NCBI GenBank assembly: GCA_032622095.1
Contig: CP136064.1
Coordinates: forward strand, 138,587,954 to 138,651,953
Length of the DNA stretch: 64,000 nucleotides
Direction: 5' to 3'
Origin: Siphonodentalium dalli
Taxonomy: Eukaryota; Mollusca; Scaphopoda; Gadilida; Siphonodentaliidae
How positions within the stretch are numbered: position 1 is the first letter of the stretch; each line of letters opens with the position of its first letter. A model generated the notes under the pieces. It ran no database searches, was not told the origin of the DNA, and saw only the letters and a program-made list of their open reading frames with translations. Positions 1 through 12,420 of the stretch are shown in pieces. A program made the translations under genes and the position numbers.

Positions 1-569
1 TTTCATAGTGCAAGGCTCCGAGTCCGCGCTGGTATAAATGTAGCTCCATGCAATTATAATCAAACTGATCAAATCCCAACCTATAAAATCACTATAGAAT
101 ATGTACAGGTTCAAACAAAACATGTTCTTGGAAATTGAATGTTCTTCCTTACTTATATTCTAATGATTTTGGTTGTGATTTGAAACAAACAAACAACCCA
201 AATTATGAGGGGGTAAACCCAAGTTCTCACTCATAATAACCCAAATTTCCAACCAAGGCCAAGGGTTGTGGAGGCGAGTACAACTAATATTTCATCCAAA
301 TTGAGAATTGGTATATGTGCCAATCAAAAAAATGGCCCCGGGAAGCCACGATCGAAAGGCTGGAAGATACATGTATGAGTACAATATGATAATTATGAGG
401 TACAGACCCAATCCCCCCTACCACAAGCAATCATCTTCGTGTACGTAATTGGTTATAAGAAATATTTATAATTAATTAAATCTTGCCGTTCATATAAGTC
501 AACACATATTAGTCTGAGTAGTGCATGTCGTGACTGCACGGTCGTCCTTTTTTACATGGATTTCAATGC
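1..569. other. No gene recognised
   Basis: AT-rich sequence without a coherent reading frame or recognisable domain. The boundary with the inverted large repeat that follows is set near 570, where similarity to the right-hand copy (ending near 14690) begins. Confidence 0.5.
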
Positions 570-1771
570 CATAATTTCTTGTTTTTCTTCTTCGATCAGC
601 CTCCCTATAGCAATACTATTAAATTTGAAAAACAAAATCAACCTTATTCAAAATTAAATGCTTAGTGTGGATTTAGCTGACGCGGGCGCATAGCATTCGG
701 CAATCCTCGCCAGATTCCGTACCGTTACAGTTAGAATATTACGTCCCCTGGCAGGCCATAGCAACGTTGGAAATGATGACGTAATTTCGTTACAAAATGG
801 TGGCGCTCTCTTGTTTGCGAAATTTGAAATTGAATTGCTTGTTATTGTTATCGCTCGTATTTTAAATGTACAACGGTATCACAGCACGTAATATAGTGAT
901 CACTGGAAGGTAAAGAAACTCGCCCAAATGATGTTATATTGCGTCCATTTATATACCCACGTCAAAATAAATAAATTTGATTCGAAATATCTCTGTGTTC
1001 TTACTTTATTAACCCTTTTCTGTCACCACCCATAGCTAAATTTGCCAAACAATTACTTTGACTTGAATGTCAATTTGTTTTCATTTTAGCTGAATATTGG
1101 CAAAGTAAACAATGACGATGTACATACAGGTTGTCGATCTGATAGCTTGTAGATACCACTTCCAGAAAATATGCCATGCGATTCGCTAGGCGAATTGGGC
1201 GCACTTAGGTTTCACATTGGGCGCACCTACACAATTTTCGAAAAAAATCGACAGAAAATCAAAATTGTCCCGTTACAAGAATATATTTATTGGCCGAAAT
1301 TTGTGGGCGTTGGATAGTCGAACCATTTATGCAAACTTCCATGGTAGGCTTTTTTGTCAACCTGTCATCTAACAGGGGCAATTCAACATAGTTTGACCCG
1401 AATCGGGTCCGATTTTGCATCATATTTTAGGGTATGGTCCATCTGACGTCACGCTTTACCCTCATGTCGTGCCCAAACCCGACAAATCTGCCTTGTCGAT
1501 CATCTAGGATGTCGGACGCCAACAAATGTGGTGTCACATTCATTAAAGGGACACCATTGGGCCCAAAAATAGGTCGAAAATGGTAATGTTCGGTTCTACA
1601 ATGAGAAGCAGAAATAGCATCAGAGGGGTTAATTTGTAATTTTATTGGACGGCTCCGGCGCCAAATAAGCTGTCGTATCGCGTGCTTTATGGTTCCAGTT
1701 TGTTTCATGGGCATAATGAGCACGGGACTTGTTTCAGAGCAGAAATCTGAAAAACGACCCTTTTCACTATA

Positions 1772-2222
1772 GGTTACAATACACCAAATGATTTACATCG
1801 GCCTCAGTGTTAACAAATCCCGCTGGCCTATATTCGTTGCAAAGCTTTGACCCTGCACGAGTATTTGAAATTAAAGAACGTCCTTTTAGACACACAGAAA
1901 TGTGCACAAAAGTACATGTTAACATGGTAGATCACACTGGAGCTCGACAAACGTCACACTACCCTAAAAATTGAGAAAAAAATGACATCGAAAAAAACGC
2001 AAACACCTCCCATAAATTATTCGCCACTTGCACAGCCATAACCATTTACCATGTGGTTATATTTGATGTTTCTCGAAGGGAAACACATTTGTGCATTTTT
2101 TCGTGTACTTTTCATCCATGTATCATTGACCATTCAGCTGCCAGAATTTTTTTTATGCTGATCCTAGCTTGGGGGTCCCAGGGGAAATCACTCTACTAAT
2201 TTGTATTTGGTGTATTGTAACC
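1772..2222. mobile_element. MITE-like element with 18-bp terminal inverted repeats
   Basis: GGTTACAATACACCAAAT at 1772-1789 is perfectly inverted at 2205-2222, which bounds about 451 bp with no coding capacity. It lies inside the stretch absent from the other copy of the surrounding repeat, consistent with a separate insertion. I could not identify a convincing target-site duplication (flanks are ACTATA on the left, GTAAGC on the right), so the superfamily is not assigned. Confidence 0.55.
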
Positions 2223-2326
2223 GTAAGCGTTAAGAACAAACGAGAAAGCACAAGCGAAGATAGCACAACGAGCCCATTACTGGAATGACTTTAGAGTCAA
2301 AGCAGTCAAAAGAAGAAGAAGAATAA

Positions 2327-2360
2327 CAACAACATGTCAACAACAACAACAACAACAACT
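2327..2360 (+). repeat. (CAA)n microsatellite
   Basis: A short run of CAA units, interrupted once by a TGT. A trivial simple repeat. Confidence 0.85.
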
Positions 2361-3349
2361 TGTTTTGAAGTTGAAGTGAACTGTGTTCAAAGTGAAAATC
2401 ATTCAGTCGGAAAGAAACTCAATGACGAATCTGTGACTGAAAAAAATATGAAAATGAAGGTCACTGGAATGGAATGTGGACTGGTCTGTGCAGACTGATC
2501 ACCACGGCGATTTGACTTGTTCTGTTATTGTTCAATTTTAAGTCTGTTTTCACCTGGACTGGTTTAGTGGTTAGACTTAGAGTTGCAACTGCAAGTGGCA
2601 AATCGTTCAATCTACTAACTACTTCTCTAAATAGTAAATTTAATTGTTAATATCTGACACTGTCAGGTCAAGCATCAACTTGGGTCAAGGAAATCAGAAA
2701 ATGGACATTTTAGAGCTGACTGATTTACTATATACAGTATAGTTCAGTCTAGTTCAGTCATGAACGCAGTGCGTATCTGCGAAAGCGGTCATGTTGACCT
2801 AAGTTCAGTCATGAACCGTTGAACGTAGCGCGTAGTTGGAACTTGTGGACGCAGTAATCGGTGAAAGCGTTCACGTGGCTTACTAATCTAATAATATTAG
2901 GATTGTATTAGTCAATTTAGTGATTACAGATTACTAAATTTAGTTATCAACGACTTCAGGCTCAGCCTCACCCACTCATTGTGAATGCCGTGACTCGGGT
3001 CAAAATACAATTCTAGCCATCAACAGTCGACACACAGATGTAACAAATATGTGAAGCCCAGTGAATTGGTGACTAACAAAGTGAGTCATTTATCTTCTTG
3101 TTGAGTGAAGGAAAAGAAGAACATCTCCCAACCCCACTTGGTCTCGGCACACTGACGACTTTATGCAGTGACTGGTGAGAGGATATGCTTCCGGACCAAC
3201 TTTCCATCTGTGTGTATGAATTCTGTTTCCTGTGATGGACACATCAAGTTAAATTTAATAATTAGATTGCACGGTGATTAGTTTTAGCATTCTCACATAT
3301 TAAATAATTCATGATTTTAACACTGTGTTCTCGATTTAAACCTTAAGCA

Positions 3350-3353
3350 TTAA
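3350..3353. other. Empty TTAA target site corresponding to the MITE at 13163
   Basis: In the left copy of the large repeat, AAGCATTAAGCGGGAGC is continuous. In the right copy the same sequence, reversed, is split exactly at TTAA by a 458-bp element that has TTAA on both sides. This is a direct before-and-after comparison. Confidence 0.85.
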
Positions 3354-3670
3354 GCGGGAGCTTGATCAGCATGGCGAGCATTATATATTAACTAGTGGCT
3401 ATTTGTGGAAAAATTATTAAATATAGCCCTGCGTACTTGCTATTGTCGACTTGACACATTGGGATTGGAATAATATGTATGCTAAACATTATAATTCCAG
3501 GCCAACTTAGTTGAACTGTCACGACCTTTTAGTTATACATGTACATGACTAATGAGGCAATCATATAAATGTTTAATCCAGTAGCATTTTCTCAGACCAT
3601 GCCATGAACATCTATGTATCTATGCCTGTCAAGAATAATGCCATTCCTCCCGGGCAATTATTAAAATGTG

Positions 3671-3903
3671 TATACACTATCAGATGCCTATTAACCAATA
3701 GTGTCAGCATGTGTCGCATGATTCGTAATTTTAGATAAAATTCTCAACGATCATTAAGTTTTTTGGCAAAGAGACATATATAGAATTAAATTGAAATAGA
3801 ATTAAATAGAATTAAATTTCCATCAATATTGTTAATTTCAGTCTAGGTCTCCGCTATCACTATTATTGACCATCACAATGATTTAGACATCTGAGAGTAC
3901 GAT
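3671..3903. mobile_element. Small MITE family (CTCTCAG ends), diverged copy 1
   Basis: The left end resembles ACTATCAGATGCCTATTAA and the right end contains the inverse CATCTGAGAGTACG. The segment corresponds to better-preserved copies at 12421-12626 and 58612-58801. It is AT-rich, non-coding, about 230 bp long, and lies inside the large repeat. Confidence 0.45.
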
Positions 3904-3965
3904 AAAAGCTCACAAAAGTCACGAACAAGCATGCAATCTCGAGCTGGGACCACCCTTAATACTTG

Positions 3966-4282
3966 TGTATTATCATCTACTTCACAGAAGGGGTCACCCC
4001 TAAGTAGTAACCATATAGGAAATGCCCCGAACATACCACTATTGCACAATGACATCAGTTTGTTTGATCTAAATTATTTATCAACTCCAGCCCCAAAACA
4101 ATAGTCATTTGACAAATTATCTCATTCCTTTTTGAAGTGCCTATCATCTACTGAAGTTGGATCCTACCACAGGACATAAATTATATCTCATTGAGTCATT
4201 GTGCCCTATCCACGTAACCCGTTTTCATAAAAATGTATTCAGTATTATATGTAAATTTATCCAATAAAGATATTTTTTTCCC
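3966..4282. other. No gene recognised
   Basis: I see no domain, repeat or RNA gene here. One 60-codon frame on the minus strand (3873-4055) overlaps the preceding repeat and has no recognisable features. Confidence 0.4.
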
Positions 4283-4286
4283 TTAA

Positions 4287-4718
4287 AGGTCCTCAATCTG
4301 AATCAATAGTCCCCATATCATCAGATTCCAACAACAAGAAGATTTTTTGAAATGCCGCTTCAGTTGACAGAAACGATTAATTGCTCGAAAAAAAAATGCA
4401 GTCAATTATAGCATAAAATTGACAAAAACTTGTAATTTATCAACTTTTTGCTCAACGAATATTGCTGATTTGTCAAACATCTGACACACACACAAAAAAA
4501 ACAGTTGATTTTAGAATTATCCATCTTCATCTGCAATTTGGTCAGAAAAAGTATTCTCGTCTGCTGGGCCACTTAAAATTAAAATGATAGATTTTAAAAA
4601 TCGGTATCTGATCACTCTGAGCTTTGATGTTGTGGATTCCTCGACTTGAATCAAATATTTTTCACCTCCGAAGTCAAGGAAATAATAATCTGCGAGGGTT
4701 AATTCGGATTGAGTACCT
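4287..4718 (-). mobile_element. TTAA-flanked MITE, family A, copy 1
   Basis: A 432-bp element with TTAA at 4283-4286 and 4719-4722. The ends are AGGTCCTCAATCTGAAT and, inverted, AGGTACTCAATCCGAAT. It is in the opposite orientation to copies at 13163-13620 and 62556-62970, as shown by the internal GATTCCAACAACAA block near the left end. It has no coding potential. TTAA duplication is typical of the piggyBac and Kolobok superfamilies. The terminal sequence does not decide between them. Confidence 0.75.
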
Positions 4719-4824
4719 TTAAAATTGCAAAAATAAAATAAAATAATTTTGCCTTGAAAATTGGTCGCTTGGCCAGATTAAACCTTCACCTGATGATTGG
4801 GTAATTTTCTCAAAAGTGGTCAAA

Positions 4825-5616
4825 ATAACGGTAAAGACATGTTCATGGACTAAGGGACCCATATAAGTCCCTATCAAAGAAATTACCCTAGTTATGCAAT
4901 AGAGCTCTATTTTTGGACTTGGGGGGCAAATTTGCAGAGTATATCATCGTTAGTTGATTTTTGACAAATTACCCGAAATTAGGTCAAATATCCACTCCGT
5001 TATACTGTTTTTCTTGTCAATGTCAATTTTGCGGTCCTTAATTTCTATGAAGATTGGATAAAGAGAAGATATGGATCCAGATAAATATGAAAAGTAAGTA
5101 TATATAAGGTATTATGATAGTTTTTGAATTAATTAGTTTGCACTTGTGTCATCTGTTGATGGAACATTGCCAGGTCACATTTTTTCTCTTGATTGTCTTT
5201 ACCGTTATCATCGAATATCAATGGTAAGCATGCTCAATATATGGAACATCAACTAAGGGGTGTTATTTTATTTTATTTATCATTTCCATATCTATTATAT
5301 GGTTCATTAATGAAATTGAGTTTCTTTGTGTTTATCAGAGAAATAAAAGTTATTGTATATATGTACTGTAAGTGTCACACTAATTATGTGTCTTTACCGT
5401 TATCGTTGTACATACGGATTTTTGAGATTATGAGGTGAAAACAATATCAGCATTTAATTGTGTCATATGATGGTTTTATTTATCTAAATCCTATTAATTC
5501 AAACTTTGCAGCTTCAAAGGTCAAATGGAGGTTATCTGTCTTTACCGTTATTATGTTTGGTCTTTACCGTTATTCTTGTACTTTAACGGTAAAGACATAC
5601 TTATAACGGTAAAGAC
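4825..5616. repeat. Cluster of seven copies of GTCTTTACCGTTAT in both orientations
   Basis: Copies lie at 5195-5208, 5390-5403, 5538-5551 and 5560-5573 (forward), and at about 4827-4840, 5583-5596 (one mismatch) and 5603-5616 (reverse). Spacing is irregular, from about 18 to 370 bp, so this is not a simple tandem array. The intervening sequence is unrelated between copies. Such a cluster could be binding sites for a transposase or transcription factor. No neighbouring gene or paired terminus identifies which. Confidence 0.7.
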
Positions 5617-6229
5617 ATAAGTGCAAATATCCGGTATATGATTCATCACAATCAACCACATGTTGTTAAGATAACGTGACTACATATATATTTTCAAAGA
5701 AGTTGATTGGTATTTGTTCTTTTTCGGGTTTACATGGATTTCCAGATATTAGTAATTTTTTATCCGTTTCTGTTTTAAAAGGATTCCAAGTATTTAATGA
5801 CAAATATTTTTATCACTTCCTGTTTACAATTAGAGGTCGTCTGCTAAATTTCTCACGGACATATTGGAAATTTACATTAATACACAAAAACACATTAATT
5901 CGAGAACTAATACTACATACAATTTAATATAGTAAGTCATACTAGCTTAGGCAAAATAAAGATATACCTGAGTTTACAATAAGACATCCACCATTCTTTG
6001 AAAAAAAGTTATTTAATTTTTTTCAATTTTTTTTTTCATTTTCTTTTTCACCAAACAAGAAGCACAATAACCAATAGAGTACCGACATACCTTTATGAAT
6101 CCATGATACAATAATTAGGTTCGTATAGGTTATCTGTCCTCCATTTCTGTAATATATACTATGACAATGTTCAACTTCCACGGGCACGATTCATAACTTA
6201 AGCTTTCAAGTTAAGGACCATATGACCCG
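5617..6229. other. No gene recognised
   Basis: AT-rich DNA with short open frames (for example 5676-5927 plus) that lack recognisable motifs. Poly-T and poly-A runs lie near 6000-6050. Confidence 0.4.
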
Positions 6230-6234
6230 TGATG

Positions 6235-7085
6235 CGATCGTACCATCGTGGGATGGGGTAAATGCTCTGGCTATGCGCCTGGAAGATAATTGCTGTCCAA
6301 ATTTAATATTATGGTTTGGGATCATGCCGGATGTGGTGGGGTAAATTCTCTGACTATGCGCCTGAAGATAAATGCTGCCCAAATTTAATATTATGGGATG
6401 GGGTGGGGTAAATGCTCTGGCTATGCGCCTGGGAGATATATGCTGCCCAAATTTAACATTATGTTCTGGGATCATCCCGGATGGGGTGGGGTAAATGCTC
6501 TGTTTATGCGCCTGGAAGATAAATGCTGCCCAAATTTAATATTATGGGATGGGGTGGGTAAATGCTCTGGCTATGCGCCTGGAAGATAAATGCTGCCCAA
6601 ATTTAACATTATGTTCTGGGATCATCCCGGATGGGGTGGGGTAAATGCTCTGACCATGCGCCTGGAAGATAAATGCTGCCCAAATTTATTATGGAGTGGG
6701 GTAAATGCTCTGGCTATGCGCCTGGAAGATGAATGCTGCCCAAATTTAATATTATTGGATGAGGTGGGGTAAATTCTCGGGCTATGTGCCTCGAAGATAT
6801 ATGCTGCCCCAATTTAATATTGGATGAGGTGGGGTAAATTCTCTGGCTATGCGCCTGGAAGATAAATGCTGCCCAAATTTAATAATATGGGATAGGGTGG
6901 GGTAAATGCACTGGCTACGCACCTGGAAGATAAATGCTGCTCAAATTTAATATGGTCTGGGATGCGATGGGGTAAATGCTCTGGCTATGCAGCTGGAGGA
7001 TAAATGTTCCAAATTTAATATTATGGTCATGGATGTGGTAGCGTAAATGCTCTGGCTATGCCTCGGGATGATAAACGCTGCCCAG
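6235..7085 (+). repeat. Minisatellite array, 12 units of about 60-85 bp
   Basis: The core GTAAATGCTCTGGCTATGCG followed by CCTGGAAGATAAATGCTGCC and CAAATTTAATATTATG recurs about 12 times. Variant units carry an extra GATCATCCCGGATGG block, which makes long and short units. The units decay toward the right end (from about 6900 on). Open frames on both strands across the array arise from the repeat period and should not be read as genes. Confidence 0.9.
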
Positions 7086-7570
7086 AATGAATACTTTTGC
7101 CCATAACATATGATGGGTGGGGTATGTTCTAACTATGCACAGTCTAGATAATTAAATGAGCCCCAAATCTTTGACATTTGGATAAGATGCAACAGCACAT
7201 TAGTGATTACTATTAAATGGTTTCATTCAGGTATAGTACATTGCAGTCAGATGGGGTGTTGGGGGCCCCATGACCTGTGATTGTTTGGGGTCCCCTGATC
7301 TTGATTAGTTAATAATATTTCAATGTATATAATTAAACCATTACAATTACCACCAAAAAAAACTTGAGCTTTACTGACTCAGCACAAATCTACAACGATA
7401 CATTTATATCTTAAGATGAATGTAAACTAGTTTTTGAACAATCACTTGAAATTTGACCCATGATTAAAAATACGTTTTGAAAAATAAATATTTAATCTAA
7501 TATTCCATAAAAACCATGATGGTTTAATCTTCTGAAAACTTATTTTTCTCGGTTCAATCTAGATATTTAA
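7086..7570. other. No gene recognised
   Basis: Intergenic AT-rich DNA following the minisatellite. I see no domain or repeat with a confident partner. Confidence 0.4.
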
Positions 7571-7632
7571 ATGCCATGAACCTCTACTAAGGCTAACATA
7601 TGGGCGTTAGCCTTAGTAGAGGTTCATGGCAT
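7571..7632. repeat. Perfect 27-bp inverted repeat (hairpin)
   Basis: ATGCCATGAACCTCTACTAA plus seven more bases at 7571-7597 is exactly inverted at 7606-7632, with an 8-base spacer. The outer part resembles TTCATGGCATGATCTA at about 12920, within the large repeat. This may be a fragment of that family that folded back on itself. Confidence 0.85.
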
Positions 7633-9950
7633 GATCTAGGTTCAATCTGGAAACAAAATTGACTGAATGCCGACAGATATCGGATAATTCCTGTAAGAAA
7701 ATGTTCACTAAACTTACTAATTATCGCACGCTAATGAGTCCCAGTAAACATGCAAACTAAAATGTGTGTTCCTCTTCCAATATTCTGCTGATAATGTTAT
7801 TATTTCGTCGAAAGTTTATCAATTTTACGATTCATTATCGGCCATGTTTTGCTCTGTCCTTGACATAGTTTGGGGAAAAACCAATTCAATCGATTGATCG
7901 ATATTAAACGGAAGTGAAATGGGGCGAGTTGCATTCGGCCCAAGTCGTCACAGTTTCTGTTCGGACAGTGGGTATGTTTCGGCCCGTTATTTGAGAACAT
8001 ATAGTTCCTTGCTTCAACCGTCTTTGAACAACGAAAATGTTTTTAAAATCAATATTTAACAATTAATTGTATAATTATAAGGAATAATCTCGGTTTCCCA
8101 ATGTAATTACACAGTCTAAAGGCATATGCCGAATCACAAACAGTTATAAATCGCTTATTCCTTAAAGAAGTGTTCGACATTCTTCGTTGTAGCGACTCGT
8201 CGTGATTTTATCTTTTCGTTGAAATGTTAAAGCCCAACTATTAACATGCAATTTACGATGTTGAACATCTGAACATCCAAGTGTAGCCATCCATAACACA
8301 GAATATATGCTCCTGTCGATTATTTGGAATCTTAAAAACAGCATGGTTGTTTGCGCTCCAATGTACACCTAATAATATTCGCATTTTATTTTGTCCCAAT
8401 AACAAAATAGGTCGATAAATACACAAACTACATGTACCTTTCAACGAACATTATATGTCACAAGAAGGCGCATTGAAATAATAAAATACACCTTCGAGCA
8501 CAGTGTACTGGTCCGGTATATAACGGTTCCATTTTTATTCATCAAGATGATGGAATCGGAAACGGAATGTCCGGAAAAGGTATATAGCGTCATTTTAACA
8601 TGAAATAAATAACAGATTTTAACAGCGCTATTTGTTCGGAAATATTCCGCGTTGTTGTGTTTGGGATGACGCTTATCAAATTATATATCTGCTTGTATGG
8701 ATCTAAAATGCTACGATACTTGATCCCTAATCAAGTTATTATTTTGGCATGTTAAGTCTGGTTTTCTGGTGTTTGTATTCGTTATATTAATAACACATGT
8801 AGAGTAGTGCATGCTACGTATGATTTCCAACTTGATTTCCCGAACATGGAACGATAAAGACCATTTCTTGTTTGCCTGGTCCTCACGTGGTAGAAATAAA
8901 GAGCCTTAATTTCAATTATGTGCGAAAACTGAATACAGCTTGTAAATATCTCTGACATTGTCAAATATATGTACTGTTTAGAGCATGTCAGATAGTATTT
9001 CAATGTGACGTGCATTTATCAACATATCGTATAATAATATCATTTTCAATCTTTTGTAAAATTAACACCGTTATAACATTCGCCAGGTTACCCTGAGTCG
9101 CCATCCATTTTTTTGTTTATAAATCTGTATTTGTAGTAAACATCATATTCAAATTTCCACAGGGTCCATGTACATGTACATAGATTATCGATGTCAATTA
9201 AAGTAATTTGTGTGTGCAGATATGCAACTACGTGTTGTACAATCTCGTTAATATTTATCTGCATGTATATCGCTACATGTATCTGTCTAAATTGGATGTT
9301 GCGTGGTTCGGGGTGATTCCGTCTCCATGTTACATGTACATATTAATAATACGTATTAATAGAAAATTATTCACTGTGCACACGCGGTGTGTCACTTTTA
9401 TCGCCAAGGAAACCTAGAAAACTGACTGGGAACATTGTCACGATCAATAGAAGTTTTAACAACGCTCAAAACAATTATCGATATTTAGTTGAGACAAATA
9501 TAATTGCGCCTGAATTATAAAACGAAATAGAACTGCAATAGTTTTGTGTTAGCCAGACTTGACACGAAATCGACATTATTTGCATGAGCAGGCGTGGGGA
9601 AAATCCACACAAGCATCCGTAAGCAACACGTCACAAAAGCTCATAATTAACAAGAAATTCAATTAATTGAGGAAAAACACCCACTGTCCTGAGTGGTATT
9701 GATAATCTATTGGAGGCCAATGGTGGGTCATCAGGAATGACAGTATAAATGTCAATTCAAATAAAGAATGAATATATTTACCCCAGTAGATGCTGCCCCG
9801 TTAAGTGACTCTCTGGCGAACACAGTGTGATACTATAATAGTGGCATTATACTCAATGCATCAATCTGCAAATACCATGAATATCGGTCATGTTGACATA
9901 TGCCCTTTTATATAACTTTTACGTAGCTTATTTCTCTGAGTAGCTAACAT
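7633..9950. other. Largely unique intergenic DNA
   Basis: No domain, repeat array or RNA gene is recognisable in about 2.3 kb. A short ATG frame at 8547-8579 follows a TATATAAC box (8517-8524) and ends at a GT, so it could mimic a first exon, but nothing downstream confirms it. ACATGTACATGTAC-type motifs near 9168-9182 are common simple sequence. Confidence 0.4.
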
Positions 9951-9989
9951 ATTACCCTGAAACTTTTATATTTATATCATCACAAACGA

Positions 9990-11490
9990 TCTTCGTCGGG
10001 CTTTTTAAAGTATTTAATGAGTTGGTTAAAGAATACAACACAAAACTGTTCTGTGCGTTTGTAGATCTGTCGAAAGCGTTTGATAGTGTTTGGCGAAATG
10101 GACTTGGGATGAAGCTATTTAACATTGGAATTAAGGGTCGAATTCTGAATGTTATAATCAACATGCACAGTGATATCAAATCTTGTGTTTTCTCTGATAA
10201 TGCGTTTTCTACCCTATTTCCTTGCGAAACAGGTGTACGACAGGGTGATGATCTATCTCCTGTTCTCTTCTCGTTGTATACCAATGACCCTACTTGCAGA
10301 CAAGTACTGAAAATGGATTATATATCTCAGACTTAAACCTAAATCTAAGTTTTGGATGTATCAGGTTATTTTGTCTCTTGTACGCAGATGATACGACCCT
10401 CCTATCGTTGAGTGCATCCAATTTACGACATATGCTTAACTACTATTCATCTTATTGTAATCATTCGAAACTTTCTATTAATAGCAGTAAAAGTAACGTA
10501 GTAATATTTGGCCATGATAAAGACGCAGATCCACAGTTATATGACTTTATTCTTAACAATAGACCAATTGCAGTAGCCGATGAATATAAATATCTCGGAA
10601 TTGTATTCTCTCGCGATGGTTCATTCACAACCGAGAAAAAAATGCGTTGTGATCAAGCAAAACGTTCAATGATCGGATTAATTTGTAAAATGCGGAAATT
10701 GAACCTTTCAATTTCATGTGTCTTGGATCTTTACGAGAAAACAGTTGTTCCTATTTTGTTATATGGTTCTGAAGTATGGGGTGTGGGAAATATTGCTATT
10801 ATAAATACTACTGAATTATGGTTTCTGAAGTTTATACTCAATTTGAAGACCACAACACCATCAGTAATGGTCTACGGTGAAACTGGATTGTTTCCCATAC
10901 AGACACGAATCAAGCAACGAATTATCAATTTTGGTCCAAACAGATGATGGGTAAACAAACAAAGATAAGTTTTATGTTTTATTGTAGCCTATATAGTAGT
11001 AAAAGCCGTACAAGTAATCAAAGGCGTGGGCGCATGGACTGGATAACCAGGGTTAAAAAATATTTTTAATGATTTAGGAATGGGATCAATTTTCTTCTCA
11101 CAATATGTCAACCTAAACTGGTTAAACAGCACAGTAAAGCAGAGAACGCGTGATATTTATCTTCAGGAATGGTATGGCGCATTCCGTTTTTATCGATTAA
11201 TTAAAGAGCATCACACACAAGAACACTATCTTACATACTTGAAAACGCGAGAAGTCGTAGCTTTAATACGTTTCAGACACGAAATCATAGGTTACCGATT
11301 GAAGTCGGAGATTGGAAGGGAATGGACCTAGACAAAAGGCAATGTAATTTATGTAACAGATCTGAATATCATTTCTTATTGACTTGCCAAAAATTATCAC
11401 ACATACGTCAAAAGTTCATAGCTAGATATTACTACACAAACCCGACCTTGGAAAAAATGCGACAACTTGTGTCCATCCAGAACAAGTAAG
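9990..11490 (+). pseudogene. LINE reverse transcriptase, frameshifted
   Basis: The finger-palm part reads KLFCAFVDLSKAFDSVWR (10040-10100) and then ETGVRQGDDLSPVLFSLYTND (10230-10285), both hallmark non-LTR RT blocks. A frameshift near 10290-10300 leads to the catalytic LLYADDTTLLS block (about 10378-10410). KSNVVIFG and EYKYLGIVFSRDG follow. The frame is lost again near 10945. The C-terminal piece, including RLKSEIGREWT at 11290-11330, continues in another frame into QCNLCNRSEYHFLLTCQKL (11340-11400), a Cys-x2-Cys...His...Cys knuckle typical of LINE C-termini. At least three frame breaks make it inactive. The RT resembles the I/Jockey/CR1 assemblage; I do not assign a clade. Confidence 0.85.
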
Positions 11491-12348
11491 TAGTGCGAAA
11501 TATCTGTAGATTTTTGATAGAGGCGAAATATTTCTTATATATATAGAATGATAGGATTACTTTATACTTGCAGATACATCCCCATGAATGTCATTTATAC
11601 GTATATCTCCACACATATGCCCCTCTCACCCCCCCCAGTTTACAGAGCAGCATGGCTAGTGGGCCACTGAGTCAGGTTGACCCACTAGAGGCGAACCAAC
11701 CATGCACTTCATATGGTTGGTATCGCAGTAGCTCCTCCTGCACCCCCTTAAATCGGGAGTATAGTAGGTACACACGGAGCGCAAAATCACACTGACCTGG
11801 GTGTAACCCAGATACCCGACACTCCTGGTCCGAAAGTATCGATATGCATGTTAACTATATGCTATTTAACTCGAATATCTACATACCTTTCATGGATGTG
11901 TGGACCGGTCGTCGGTGGCGGATGAGGCCCGGGACTCCGCATGTACTGGACTATTGTCCATGCATGGGTAGGTCCGGGATATCGACCGACGCCGACGCCA
12001 TGTTTCGCACATCTGTGGGGAATGCTAGTAATCAGCGCTATATACATAACTTATACATATTAATCCATATTATTTAATATATTCTATTCATTTATATCTA
12101 TTATACCGTTTATACTCGAAGTCGAGATATATTTTGTCCCCAAGGACCGACGCATGCAATTGTTTATATTTGGACCGACCCCCACCTTTATTATGTTGTT
12201 CTATAAGTGCATATACATGTCACAATTATCCTTCAATGTTCGTTGTAATGATTGAAATGATTCAATGATTGTTTAGTTAAATGTGAACCAGGGTCGGTCT
12301 GTCTATATATGCACTTTCTTTATGTCATACAATGTATGATTGATAAGA

Positions 12349-12370
12349 AATAAAATATTGATTGATTGAC
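12349..12370 (+). terminator. LINE polyadenylation signal and ATTG tail
   Basis: AATAAA at 12349-12354 is followed by ATTGATTGATTG. This marks the 3' terminus of the LINE copy and its orientation. Confidence 0.75.
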
Positions 12371-12420
12371 TGAAGGAGGTGGTAAAGCTCGAGATTGCAT
12401 GCTTGTTTGTGACTTGTGAG

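Larger units (their letters stand above)
570..3965 (+). repeat. Large dispersed repeat, left copy (inverted relative to 12374-14690)
   Basis: This segment matches the reverse complement of 12374-14690 in many blocks: the CTTCTTCGATCAGC block near 580, the GCATAGCATTCGGCAA block near 690, the ACACTGTGTTCTC block near 3325, and GCATGCAATCTCGAGC near 3930. The copies have diverged by substitutions and indels. About 1.5 kb (roughly 840-2350) has no counterpart in the right copy and includes a small inverted-repeat element. I see no coding domain and no terminal inverted repeat for the whole unit, so it may be a segmental duplication or a non-autonomous element of unknown class. The exact ends are uncertain. 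Confidence 0.65.
9955..12373 (+). mobile_element. Decayed non-LTR retrotransposon (LINE), 5' truncated
   Basis: Contains a reverse transcriptase core, a C-terminal Cys/His knuckle region and a 3' untranslated region of about 0.9 kb. The 3' end is marked by AATAAA (12349-12354) followed by an ATTG-repeat tail (about 12357-12370), as in many LINEs that end in short tandem repeats rather than poly(A). The 3' end abuts the right copy of the large repeat. No endonuclease domain is present, so the 5' half was lost or never copied. A target duplication is not clear. Confidence 0.85.

Noticed and set aside
6206-6772. Repetitive frames on both strands with GKCSGYAPGR or RRIARAFTP-type motifs
   Set aside because: They follow the minisatellite units. 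Length variation between units changes the frame, so no real protein is conserved.
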